Shown: positions 6,383 through 13,718 of the stretch, one piece after another
How the letters are laid out: the number at the start of each line of letters is the position of its first letter
Position numbering within the stretch: the first letter of the stretch is position 1
Assembly: GCA_038238185.1 (NCBI GenBank)
Contig: JBBRXY010000055.1
Coordinates: 1-21,500, forward strand
From: DATAQC01 sp038238185
GTDB taxonomy: Bacteria; Actinomycetota; Acidimicrobiia; Acidimicrobiales; AC-14
DNA: 21,500 nt
Direction of reading: 5' to 3'
Made by a program: the position numbers and the translations under genes
Notes under the pieces: model-generated
What the model was told of the DNA's origin: nothing
The model's input: the letters and a program-made list of their open reading frames with translations, nothing else
Databases searched by the model: none

Positions 6383-7324
6383 TCAGTCCCGGAGCAGGGC
6401 AGCCAGCGCCGCTCCGTTGTCGACGGCGTAGTCGCGGTAGCAGTTGTTCATCAGGAGGTGGACCTCCCGGGCCGACGCCGCCAGCTCCTGTACCTTCGGC
6501 AGCCACTCCCGGAGCTCGCCCGCGTCGTAGCGGTAGCGGAACCGCTCGGCCGCGCTGGGCACCGGGCCCTCCCAGGTCTCGGCATTGCGGCCGTGGAAGC
6601 GCACCACGGCCAGGTCGGCGGTGGCGGCCACGACCGGGGGCACCGAGGACGGGAACCCGGCAGGCTCGTCCACGCACACGAAGGTGAGGCCCAGCGCCTC
6701 CAGGAACCCGAGCGTCGACTCGCACTCGTTGCCTTCGAGCCAGCGCCCGTGGCGGAACTCGACGCAGAGCCGGTAGTCGGGAAGGCGGAGGGCGGCCTGG
6801 CGGATCTCCTCGCGGTTGGCCTCCTTGGGCCCGAACCAGCGCGGGTACTGGAGGAGCACGGCCCCGAGCCGCCCGGCCGAGTGCAGCGGCATGAGCGAGT
6901 GGCGGAACCGGTCCCAGGCCTCGTCGAGCACGTCGGGCGGAAGGTGCTTGGCGTAGAGCCGACGCTTGTCGCGGTGCTCGGGGGGGACCTCGCCCTGCAG
7001 GTCGGGCCACAGCGAGTGGGGGAAGGTCGGATGACCGGTGAGCAGCGACCATGCCTTGACGTCGATGGTGAAGCCGTCGGGGGTGCGCTGGACCCACGTG
7101 CCGCTCAACTCCGGGGTGGGCGGGAAATAGTAGGTGCTGTCCACCTCCACGACGGGGAAGCGGCTGGCGTAATGGGCCAGGCGCTGGGCCGCCGTCATCG
7201 TGCGGCGGGGGTACCAGTCGGTCTCTTTGACCAGGGTGGCATCGGTCCACGAGCAGGTCCCCACCAGCACCCGGCAGCCGTCGACGTCGAGCACCGGGCC
7301 AAGCCCGCCTCCCTCGTCGACCAT
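6383..7324 (-). CDS. DUF72 domain protein
   Basis: A 313-residue DUF72 (YecE-like) TIM-barrel-like protein. Visible landmarks are VLVGTCSWTDATLV near the N terminus, a WYPRRTMTAAQRLAHYASRF stretch, FPVVEVDSTYYFPP, GFTIDVKAWSLLTGHP, LGAVLLQYPRWF, LCVEFRHGRWL (the acidic/histidine motif), and AVVRFHGRNAETWEG near residue 245. The biochemical role of the family is unknown. The ATG at 7324 lies nine bases after the stop of the SGNH hydrolase gene, so it is probably the last gene of the ABC/SGNH operon. Downstream of it, 6331-6382 contains no gene. Confidence 0.88.
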   Translation of the reverse strand: MVDEGGGLGPVLDVDGCRVLVGTCSWTDATLVKETDWYPRRTMTAAQRLAHYASRFPVVEVDSTYYFPPTPELSGTWVQRTPDGFTIDVKAWSLLTGHPTFPHSLWPDLQGEVPPEHRDKRRLYAKHLPPDVLDEAWDRFRHSLMPLHSAGRLGAVLLQYPRWFGPKEANREEIRQAALRLPDYRLCVEFRHGRWLEGNECESTLGFLEALGLTFVCVDEPAGFPSSVPPVVAATADLAVVRFHGRNAETWEGPVPSAAERFRYRYDAGELREWLPKVQELAASAREVHLLMNNCYRDYAVDNGAALAALLRD

Positions 7325-7333
7325 CCCTCGGTT

Positions 7334-8161
7334 CTACCCGTTCGGGGCGACCGGGCCTCCCTGGGCGAGGGCGTCGGCGAAGGCCTTGGCCACCGCCTGG
7401 TGGCCGGCCGTGCTTGGGTGGAAGCCGTCCTTGCTCACCAGCGACGCCGCGTCACCGCCCTGGCGGGCGGCCAGGCCGAGGGCGTGGAGGTCGATCATCG
7501 AAGCCCCTTCCTGGGCGGCTACCCGTGCCGTGGCGGCGTTGTAGGAGTCGACGGTCTGGTTGAGGGCGGCGGGGGTGGGGAGGCTCGCCCCGTCTCCACA
7601 TGCCGCCCGGAAGGCTGTGTTTGCCGGAGAGGCTGTGTTTGCCGGAGAGGCTGTGTTTGCCCGAGAGGCTGTGCCGGACCGGCAGGCCAGGTAGGCGGGC
7701 AGCTCGTCGAGCGGAGGGACGTTCGCCACCAGGACCCGGGTGGCGCCGTTGGCCCGGAGGCGCCGCACGAGAGTGTCGAGGTCCCGCTCGAAGTCGGCGG
7801 CCGAGACACCGGCGACGATGTCGTTGACGTTGAGCCAGACCGTGGCCAGAGCGGGGCGGACGGTGAGCGCCTGGGGGAGCTCGTCGCGCAGTGCCTGGGC
7901 CACCGTTGCGCCCGGGATGCCCATGTTGACGAAGACCGCCGAGGTGGGCAAGGAGGTGCGGTACAGGACGCGCGGCCAACTGTCGCGGAGGGGTTCATCG
8001 GCACCGAAGCCGGTGGTCTCGCTGGCCCCCACGGCCACGTAGACCACCGGTGTCCCGCTCGCCGGAGCCGGCGGCGGCAGGCCCCGCCGGGTAGGCGACG
8101 AGCAGGCCGCAGCCACCAGGGCCACGACACCGACGACCAGCGCCCTACCCCCGCGACTCAA
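7334..8161 (-). CDS. SGNH/GDSL hydrolase lipoprotein
   Basis: A 275-residue exported SGNH hydrolase. Residues 7-20 are a lipoprotein signal with Cys20 (VAAAC). Block I is VAVGASETTGFG (catalytic Ser47), block II the GIPG glycine near 84, block III VWLNVND (Asn113), and block V DGFHPSTAGH (Asp245, His248). The protein should be an esterase or acyl-hydrolase at the outer membrane face; the substrate is unknown. The TTG start overlaps the stop of the permease gene in TTGA, which fixes the start and indicates coupling. Between blocks III and V there is an 18-bp tandem repeat that adds SPANTA units (see 7611-7678). Co-expression with an FtsX-type ABC transporter suggests a joint envelope function. 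Confidence 0.87.
   Translation of the reverse strand: MSRGGRALVVGVVALVAAACSSPTRRGLPPPAPASGTPVVYVAVGASETTGFGADEPLRDSWPRVLYRTSLPTSAVFVNMGIPGATVAQALRDELPQALTVRPALATVWLNVNDIVAGVSAADFERDLDTLVRRLRANGATRVLVANVPPLDELPAYLACRSGTASRANTASPANTASPANTAFRAACGDGASLPTPAALNQTVDSYNAATARVAAQEGASMIDLHALGLAARQGGDAASLVSKDGFHPSTAGHQAVAKAFADALAQGGPVAPNG
7611..7678 (-). repeat. 18-bp tandem repeat inside the SGNH hydrolase gene
   Basis: Units at 7611-7628, 7629-7646 and 7647-7664 differ by single bases, and a partial fourth follows. Read in frame on the minus strand they encode ASPANT-type hexapeptides (residues about 165-184). The repeat lies between conserved blocks, presumably in a surface loop, so copy number could vary without harming the fold. 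Confidence 0.85.
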
Positions 8162-9573
8162 GCTGCCTCCATGGCTTCGCGTGCCGGAAGGCGGGCGGCC
8201 CGCCGGGCGGGAAGGGCGCCGGCAGCGAGGGCGAGCAGGGTCGATCCGAGGATCGATCCGACCACGATGGGGACGGGAACACCCAGGGTGACGCCGCCGA
8301 GGCCCTGGTCGGCCAGGTAGCGGTTGACGATCTGGCTCACGCCGAACGCGGTGCCGAAGCCGGCCGCGGTGCCGAGTACGCCCCCGGCGAAGCCGAGTAC
8401 CGACGCGTCGAGGAGGAACACCCGCATCACGTCCCGGTCGCGCGCGCCGATGGCTTTGAGCACCCCAATCTCGCGCCGCCGTTCACGGACGGCGGCGAGC
8501 AGGGCGTTGGTGATGCCGAGCGAGGCGATCACCAGGGCGATGAGGCCGATGGCGCCCAGCACGATCTCGACCACGCGGAGGTAGCGCTGCACGGACGCGA
8601 TGAGGTTCTCGGGCGCGGTAGTGGCGAAACCCACGTCGGTGATGGCCTTGCGCACTCCCGAGATCTGATCGATGCCCTGGGCCACCACGAACAGGCCGCT
8701 GTAGGGCGACGTAGGTATCTCCAGGCGACCGCCTCCGGTGCCCCCGGCTGCCGTCCACTGCTTGGCCTGGCGGGCCGCCTCGATGGAGCCCAGGAGCTGC
8801 CCTGGGGCGGCTTCCTGGGCGACCACCCCCACAATGGTGGCTTTCACCCACCGGCCCCGGAACCGGGGTTCGCCCGCGCCTTCGAAGATTCGAGGCGCCC
8901 CCATGGTGATCTCCGTGCCCACCACGGCGGCGGCCTGCTTCTTGGTGAGGCCGAGGCGCTCGAGGTAGCCCTGGGTGACATCCACCTCGATAAGGGTGCC
9001 GGCCGCCGGCAGACGACCAGCCAGGACGGTGATCGGGAGCTGGTCGGCGCGGGCCAGGTCGACACCGACCAGATTGTCGCCGAAGGGACCGGGGGGACGG
9101 ATCCCGCCGGCCACAGTCACCGTCGACGGCGTGTCGTCGCCCTGATCGGGCGAACCCGGCCGGGTCGTCGTGGGTGCGGGCGGGGGAAGGGTCGCAAGCA
9201 CCTTGGGGTCGACGGGCGGATCGGGAGCGACGATACGCATCTGCGTGGTGACGATCGGCACCACGGAACCAACGCCCGGCAGGCGGGCGATACGGGTCCG
9301 GGCCGCATCGTCGAGATCCTTGGGCGGGCCCGGTCGGGCATCGTCGTTATCGAGCTGGGAGGGGTCGGGCTCGGCGGCGGAGACCTTGATCCCGGCCAGG
9401 GGACCGCCGTCGCCGAGCTGCTTGAGCACCCGGGTGCGGGCGGTGCCGGCGATGGTGATGAGGGCGGTGAGCAGGGTGGCGGCGAGGGCAACCGCCAGCA
9501 CGGTGAGGATCGAGTGTCCGAACCGCCGGCGAAGGTTCTTCACCGCCAGGGTGGCGGCATCGCGCCAACTCAT
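8158..9573 (-). CDS. ABC transporter permease, FtsX/MacB type
   Basis: A 471-residue permease with the FtsX-like layout: one N-terminal transmembrane helix (about 20-43, HSILTVLAVALAATLLTAL), a large extracytoplasmic MacB-core-like domain (about 45-330), and three C-terminal helices (about 335-360, 385-410, 432-455). The coupling segment AVRERRREIGVLKAIGARDRDV, which contacts the ATPase, is typical of the family. A proline/threonine-rich loop near residues 130-150 is unusual but not diagnostic. The ATG overlaps the ATPase stop in ATGA and its own stop overlaps the SGNH start in TTGA. Members of this family often act mechanically on lipids, lipoproteins or peptidoglycan enzymes rather than moving small solutes. 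Confidence 0.9.
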   Translation of the reverse strand: MSWRDAATLAVKNLRRRFGHSILTVLAVALAATLLTALITIAGTARTRVLKQLGDGGPLAGIKVSAAEPDPSQLDNDDARPGPPKDLDDAARTRIARLPGVGSVVPIVTTQMRIVAPDPPVDPKVLATLPPPAPTTTRPGSPDQGDDTPSTVTVAGGIRPPGPFGDNLVGVDLARADQLPITVLAGRLPAAGTLIEVDVTQGYLERLGLTKKQAAAVVGTEITMGAPRIFEGAGEPRFRGRWVKATIVGVVAQEAAPGQLLGSIEAARQAKQWTAAGGTGGGRLEIPTSPYSGLFVVAQGIDQISGVRKAITDVGFATTAPENLIASVQRYLRVVEIVLGAIGLIALVIASLGITNALLAAVRERRREIGVLKAIGARDRDVMRVFLLDASVLGFAGGVLGTAAGFGTAFGVSQIVNRYLADQGLGGVTLGVPVPIVVGSILGSTLLALAAGALPARRAARLPAREAMEAA

Positions 9574-10328
9574 GCGGCAGGGCCGGGTCGGCTGGTCACG
9601 CCCCGACGGTCGGCCTCGACGCTGTGGTCGGCCAGCATCACCCGCCCGTCCTCGATGGCGAAACGCTGCTCGGCGCGGGCGGCGAGGGTCCGGCTGTGGG
9701 TGACGACCACCAACGTGCAGCCGTGTTCGAATCGGAGCCGCTCGAGGAGGTCGACCACCATGGCGGCGGCCTCGTCGTCGAGGTTTCCGGTGGGTTCGTC
9801 GGCGAGGAGGAGCCTGGGCCGGTTTACCAGGGCGCGGGCGATGGCCACCCGCTGGCGCTCGCCGCCCGACAGTTCCGCGGGGCGGTGACCGGCCCGGGAG
9901 CTCAATCCCAGGGACTCGAGAACCTCTGCCGTCCGTATCCGCCTCCGACGGGCGGGCAGCCCGGACAGTGTGGATGCCAGCTCCACGTTCTCGGCCGCGG
10001 TCAACCTGTCGAGGAGACCGAAATGCTGGAAGACGAAGCCCACCGTGGTCCGGCGGTAGGCGGCCAGGTCGTCGCCGGTCAGGCCGGCGATGTTGCGGCC
10101 GCCGACCTCGACCTGGCCGGCCCGGGCTCGTTCCAAGCCGCCCAGGATGGCCAGCAACGTGGTCTTTCCCGCCCCCGACGAGCCGGTGACCGCGGCGTAA
10201 CCGTTGGCGGCCACGGCCATGTCGACACCGTCGAGCACCCGCAGCTGGCCGGCCGCCGATCGGTAACCGTGGTGCAGCCCCCGCACCTCGATGCTTGCGC
10301 CGCGGCCAAGGGTGGTCTCCGCTGGCAC
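9570..10328 (-). CDS. ABC transporter ATP-binding protein, LolD/MacB type
   Basis: A 252-residue ATPase with all motifs: Walker A GSSGAGKTT (49-57), Q-loop Gln101 in FVFQHFGLL, signature LSGGERQR (153-160), Walker B LLLADEPTGNLD (173-184) and switch His211 in VVVTHS. The EPTGNLD and FQHFGLL forms are characteristic of the LolD/MacB/FtsE group. It pairs with the adjoining FtsX-type permease, with which it overlaps by four bases. The GTG at 10328 is taken as start; no better ribosome-binding site is seen for later candidates. It starts 41 bp after the stop of the membrane protein gene (10370), so it may continue the upstream operon. Confidence 0.93.
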   Translation of the reverse strand: MPAETTLGRGASIEVRGLHHGYRSAAGQLRVLDGVDMAVAANGYAAVTGSSGAGKTTLLAILGGLERARAGQVEVGGRNIAGLTGDDLAAYRRTTVGFVFQHFGLLDRLTAAENVELASTLSGLPARRRRIRTAEVLESLGLSSRAGHRPAELSGGERQRVAIARALVNRPRLLLADEPTGNLDDEAAAMVVDLLERLRFEHGCTLVVVTHSRTLAARAEQRFAIEDGRVMLADHSVEADRRGVTSRPGPAA

Positions 10329-10369
10329 CTCACCACTCTGGCCCAGTTGCGCGACTTGCCGGCCGCGGC

Positions 10370-10879
10370 TCAGGCGGCGGCGTGTGAGGCGTTGGTCCGG
10401 GCCTGTCGCAAGGCCCAGGCGCAGAGGCCGGCAACCACCACCCAGATCCCCGCCAAGACGATCAACAGGCCGCGCGCGTAGTTGATGGAAAGCGCGCTGG
10501 GCAGGTTCGGGTTCCGTCCGAAGCCCCGGACAAACGGATAGCTGTAGATGCTGATGACCGCGCTGGCGATCAGGCCGCCGCCGATGATGGCCCGAAACGG
10601 CGGCTTGAACAGGCGGGCGATGAGCAGGCCTGCGGCACAGGCGATCGGGGCCACGATCAGGTCGAGAATCAGTGCCGACTCCACCACGTAACGGGCCACG
10701 ACCGATGGGTTCGTGGCCACGTGGTCGTGCAGCAGTCCGCGGACGCCGAGGATGATGACTGTCCAGCCGATGACCACGCCGACCCAGAACACCGGCCCAC
10801 CCGTGGTCTTTCGGTCCTCCGTCTGGGCCTCCGTCTCCGTTTTGGCGTCGTTCGGAGTGGTGCTTCGGTCCTCGCTCAT
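10370..10879 (-). CDS. Four-helix membrane protein of unknown function
   Basis: A 169-residue protein with an acidic, Thr/Glu-rich N-terminal tail (1-28) and four probable transmembrane helices (about 29-49, 65-88, 95-115, 134-156). The ATG at 10879 overlaps the TGA of the molybdopterin oxidoreductase gene in ATGA, so this start is preferred over an in-frame one eight codons upstream. The tight coupling suggests it works with that oxidoreductase, perhaps as a membrane partner, but there is no recognised motif and no clear heme-ligand pattern. Confidence 0.75.
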   Translation of the reverse strand: MSEDRSTTPNDAKTETEAQTEDRKTTGGPVFWVGVVIGWTVIILGVRGLLHDHVATNPSVVARYVVESALILDLIVAPIACAAGLLIARLFKPPFRAIIGGGLIASAVISIYSYPFVRGFGRNPNLPSALSINYARGLLIVLAGIWVVVAGLCAWALRQARTNASHAAA

Positions 10880-12045
10880 GTCACCGCCAGCCGGCTGACC
10901 CACTTGGTCTGCAGCACACCGGGACGATTGGGGGCGATCAGCCGCACCGGGTACCCGTGGTCGAGGTTGAGCACCTGGCCGTCGAGCTCGAGGGCGAGCA
11001 GGGTGTCGGCGTCGCCGGCCTGGAGGTGGTTCAGGTTGGAGGTGCGGTAGACGCCGCGAGGCTCCAACGATTCGACCACCACGCTGGCGTCGTCGGCGGC
11101 GCCCCCCGCCCTCAGCAGGTCGCGTACGCGCACGCCTCGCCAGGTGGCCGACGCGCTCCAGCCCTCGACGCAGGAGATGGGCAGGGTGGCCTGGTTCTGG
11201 GCCATGGCCCGCAGGTCGTCCAGCGAGAAGCTGAGCGGTTTGCCCACCTTGCCGTCGACGACGAGCCGGTACGCCGGGTCGCGGGCCAGGTCGACGACGG
11301 CCGCCTCGATGGCCGGGCGGTTGACCGGTATGCCCTGGGACCCGACATCGGGATCGCGGGGGGCGAGGATACCGAGGCGCCGAAGGGGCCGGAAGGTCTC
11401 ACCGGCGGTGGTGACAACGAGGGCGAGCGACGTGGCGGCGAGCGCACCGAGGAAACCTCGCCGACCGAGATGTTCGGTGTCGCGGGGCACGGCCAGGTCG
11501 GGACTGCGCGATGACAGGGCGAGCCGCGTGGTGGCGATCTTGGCCCCGACGTGGATGATCAGGGACCCGATGAGGATGTAGGCGACCCAGTAGTGGGCCA
11601 CGGTGAAGAAGAACGGCATGGGCGCGTACCAGCGGGCGATATTGATGGTGCCGGTGAAGACCATGAACACGCTGCCCCCCACGAGGGGCAACAGGCTGAT
11701 CCGCTCCACCGCATGAGCGGCGTCACGGACGGCGGGGCGACCCCAGAAGTAGGGGTTGACCACCCAGAGCTTGCCGAACAGCAGTGGGATCGACGCCACG
11801 CCGGTGACGACGTGGAGGCCCTGGGTGATCCGGTAGAAACGGGCGGGCCGAGACGGGAAGGTGAGCCAGCCGGGGGGGTGCTGGGAGAAGTGGGAGATGA
11901 GGCCGGTGAGGAACGTGATCGTGAAGCAGACCCCGAGCGCCAGGCCCAGGATGGCGGCGGTGCGCTCGCTGTGGAGGGGGCTGGTGAAGCTGTCCTGATC
12001 GGGCAGGCGGTCGCGCGCCTTCAGCAGTGCCGCGGGTGTCTTCAT
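10876..12045 (-). CDS. Membrane cytochrome-b-like / molybdopterin oxidoreductase fusion
   Basis: A 389-residue fusion. The N-terminal half has four hydrophobic helices (about 33-53, 75-95, 117-135, 145-167) with histidines His78, His151 and His165 as possible heme ligands, resembling a cytochrome-b561/YedZ-like module. A twin-arginine-like segment GRRGFLGALAATSLAL (about 194-212) follows and acts as a fifth helix. The C-terminal part (about 235-389) is a sulfite-oxidase/YedY-like molybdopterin domain with Cys292 in ISCVEGWS as the molybdenum ligand and the late GYPVRLIAPNRPG and KWVSRL motifs. It therefore looks like MsrQ- and MsrP-type functions joined in one chain, reducing or oxidising a substrate outside the membrane. 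Both ends overlap neighbours in ATGA. Confidence 0.88.
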   Translation of the reverse strand: MKTPAALLKARDRLPDQDSFTSPLHSERTAAILGLALGVCFTITFLTGLISHFSQHPPGWLTFPSRPARFYRITQGLHVVTGVASIPLLFGKLWVVNPYFWGRPAVRDAAHAVERISLLPLVGGSVFMVFTGTINIARWYAPMPFFFTVAHYWVAYILIGSLIIHVGAKIATTRLALSSRSPDLAVPRDTEHLGRRGFLGALAATSLALVVTTAGETFRPLRRLGILAPRDPDVGSQGIPVNRPAIEAAVVDLARDPAYRLVVDGKVGKPLSFSLDDLRAMAQNQATLPISCVEGWSASATWRGVRVRDLLRAGGAADDASVVVESLEPRGVYRTSNLNHLQAGDADTLLALELDGQVLNLDHGYPVRLIAPNRPGVLQTKWVSRLAVT

Positions 12046-12722
12046 TGCAGTACTACCGGCCAGGGACTATTAGAGGAGGCGTCCTCGATGGCGGTCAGCG
12101 TAATTGCAAAATGGGAGTTGGGAATGTCGGCGGCGACGGCCCGGGCGTCGGCGAGGCTGTCGACGTCTCGTAGCGGAGGGACCTCGGCGACCCGGAGCCC
12201 CAGTCCGGCGAGACGGTCACGCTGGGCGGCGAGGGTGAGCGGGCTGCTCATGGGCACGCCGACCACGGCACGGGGCTCGGGCGTGCGGAGACCGAGCACC
12301 CAGTAGCCGTCGTCGTCGGTGGGACCGAGCACGGCGTCGACTCCCGGCTCGGCGAGGCTGGCGAGGGCCAGGCCGAGCAGTGCGGGCGTGACCTGGGGCG
12401 TGTCGGCGGCGATGACGATGGCCGGCGTGCCGGCATCGGCAAAGGCGGCCGCCAGGCGCTCGTCGAGGCCATCGCCCCGCTGGGCCACGACACCGAACGC
12501 AGTGGGGAGCCAGGTGCCGGCGGTGCCCTCGAGGGCGACGGTTCGCCACGCCGCCGGAGTGGCGGCGACCACGGCCAGCGTGTCGACCAGCAGGGCCGTG
12601 GCCAGGACGGCTGCCTCCTCGGGCGTGCAGGGCGGACAGAGACGCGTCTTGACCCGACCGGCCACCGGCTCCTTGGCCATGACGATGATGCCGGCGCCGG
12701 AAGTGGCATTGGCATGCGTCAT
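12042..12722 (-). CDS. TIGR04282-type glycosyltransferase (DUF2064)
   Basis: A 226-residue nucleotidyl/glycosyltransferase-like protein of the GT-A fold. The motif GIIVMAKEPVAGRVKTRL (11-28) is the nucleotide-binding signature of this family and resembles CofC/MobA. VIAADTPQV supplies the metal-binding Asp, and GPTDDDGYWVLGL is the second family signature, followed by PLRDVDSLADARA. The ATG at 12722 overlaps the TGA of the glycosyltransferase gene in ATGA and is preferred over longer in-frame starts, which run deep into that gene. The family is usually found next to a family 2 glycosyltransferase, as here. The sugar and acceptor are unknown. Confidence 0.87.
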   Translation of the reverse strand: MTHANATSGAGIIVMAKEPVAGRVKTRLCPPCTPEEAAVLATALLVDTLAVVAATPAAWRTVALEGTAGTWLPTAFGVVAQRGDGLDERLAAAFADAGTPAIVIAADTPQVTPALLGLALASLAEPGVDAVLGPTDDDGYWVLGLRTPEPRAVVGVPMSSPLTLAAQRDRLAGLGLRVAEVPPLRDVDSLADARAVAADIPNSHFAITLTAIEDASSNSPWPVVLQ

Positions 12723-13360
12723 CGCAGTACCGCCGACATGTCCCGCACGGCGCGAAGCGTGCCGCCCAAGGTGCCGGTGACCTTGGAGCGGCCGGTGCGG
12801 GCTCGATAGGCCACCGGGACCTCGGTGATCGTCCAACCGGCCATCGCCGCCCGCAGCACCATCTCGAGAGGCCAGCCCGACCGCCGGTCCAGGATGCCGA
12901 GGTCGACGAGTGGCTGGCGGTGGGCCGCCCGCATAGGGCCCAGGTCGCGCAGGTGTACCCCTGTACGGCGCCGCAGCTCCAGGGCCAGGACCCGGTTGGC
13001 CACGCGGGCGTGCAGCGGCCAGGCCCCCCGGTCGGCGATCCGGGTACCCAGGCACAGGTCGGACCGCACCGCTCGGACCGACTCCGTCACGGCCTCGAGC
13101 TCGGCGGGATCGAGCGAACCGTCACAATCCATGAAGCAGACGATGTCGTCGGTTGCCGCCTGCAGGCCGGCCCAGCACGCCGCACCGAACCCCTTCCGGG
13201 GCTCGACCACCACGTGGGCCCCGAGCGATGCCGCCACCTCGGCCGAGCCATCGGTGGAACCATTGTCGACCACGACCGGGCGGAAGCCGGGCGGCATGGC
13301 CGCCAGGACCGAGGGGAGAGCCTTGACCTCGTCGAGCACCGGGAGGACAACGTCGGGCAC
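12719..13360 (-). CDS. Family 2 glycosyltransferase
   Basis: A 213-residue GT-A glycosyltransferase of the dolichyl-phosphate-mannose/glucose synthase type. DVVLPVLDEVKALPSVLAAM is the N-terminal strand and helix, VVVDNGSTDGS (30-39) binds nucleotide, and FMDCDGSLDP holds the D-x-D metal site (Asp78, Asp80). DRRSGWPLEMVLRAAMAGW and TEVPVAYRARTGRSKVTGT are the acceptor-side motifs. No transmembrane helices are added at the C terminus, so it is the short form. The GTG at 13360 has no obvious ribosome binding site, as expected for the first, possibly leaderless, gene of the operon. Its stop overlaps the next gene by four bases. Confidence 0.9.
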   Translation of the reverse strand: MPDVVLPVLDEVKALPSVLAAMPPGFRPVVVDNGSTDGSAEVAASLGAHVVVEPRKGFGAACWAGLQAATDDIVCFMDCDGSLDPAELEAVTESVRAVRSDLCLGTRIADRGAWPLHARVANRVLALELRRRTGVHLRDLGPMRAAHRQPLVDLGILDRRSGWPLEMVLRAAMAGWTITEVPVAYRARTGRSKVTGTLGGTLRAVRDMSAVLR

Positions 13361-13472
13361 GCGGCAAAGCTAAGTCATTCGTCCCTGTCCCGGAGCGGGA
13401 CACCGCCGACAATGCGGCGAACTCACTCTCGTCTTGCCCACGCGGGGCGCCGGGCTCATACCATTCGGTCGT

Positions 13473-13718
13473 ATGGAGCGGACAGGAGTGATCGGACAGC
13501 GCCTGGTCCTGGTCGCCGCCGGAGGCGTCGGCCTCACGATCGCCATGGCGGCGGTGTCGGGAACGGACGCCGTTGCCGCCGCCGAGCTGGCGGGCTGGGC
13601 ATGCGTGGCCGCCGGCATATCGGGTGCCGCCGGCGCCGTCGCCCCCGGATCTGCCCTCCGACCTGGTTGCCGACGCAGGCACCGGATGAGCATGTCGCGC
13701 CGGGTCCGTCGCAGGTGA
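13473..13718 (+). CDS. Possible small membrane protein coupled to the epimerase
   Basis: An 81-residue frame with two hydrophobic stretches (about 6-28 and 34-57) forming a likely helical hairpin. Its TGA overlaps the GTG of the epimerase in GTGA, a typical coupling arrangement. No ribosome binding site precedes the ATG. The C-terminal 20 residues are almost only Arg, Ser and His, which looks less like coding sequence. In a neighbouring frame the same bases read PDLPSDLVADAGTG then stop (13686-13688), so a frameshift or a shorter gene is possible. No family recognised; moderate doubt. Confidence 0.42.
   Translation: MERTGVIGQRLVLVAAGGVGLTIAMAAVSGTDAVAAAELAGWACVAAGISGAAGAVAPGSALRPGCRRRHRMSMSRRVRRR

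Noticed and set aside
7611..7678. Short regular repeats as a CRISPR array
   Set aside because: Units are contiguous, in frame within a gene, have no spacers, and no cas genes are present. The same holds for 571-612, 4939-5002 and 21085-21132.
6458..8320. A 620-codon open frame on the plus strand
   Set aside because: It lies antisense to the DUF72 and SGNH genes, which carry full motifs. Its sequence is Gly/Arg/Val-rich without domains; it is a high-GC shadow.
12920..13714. A long N-terminal extension of the epimerase
   Set aside because: The extension overlaps the glycosyltransferase antisense and is Arg/Pro/His-rich. The Rossmann motif starts exactly at GTG 13715.
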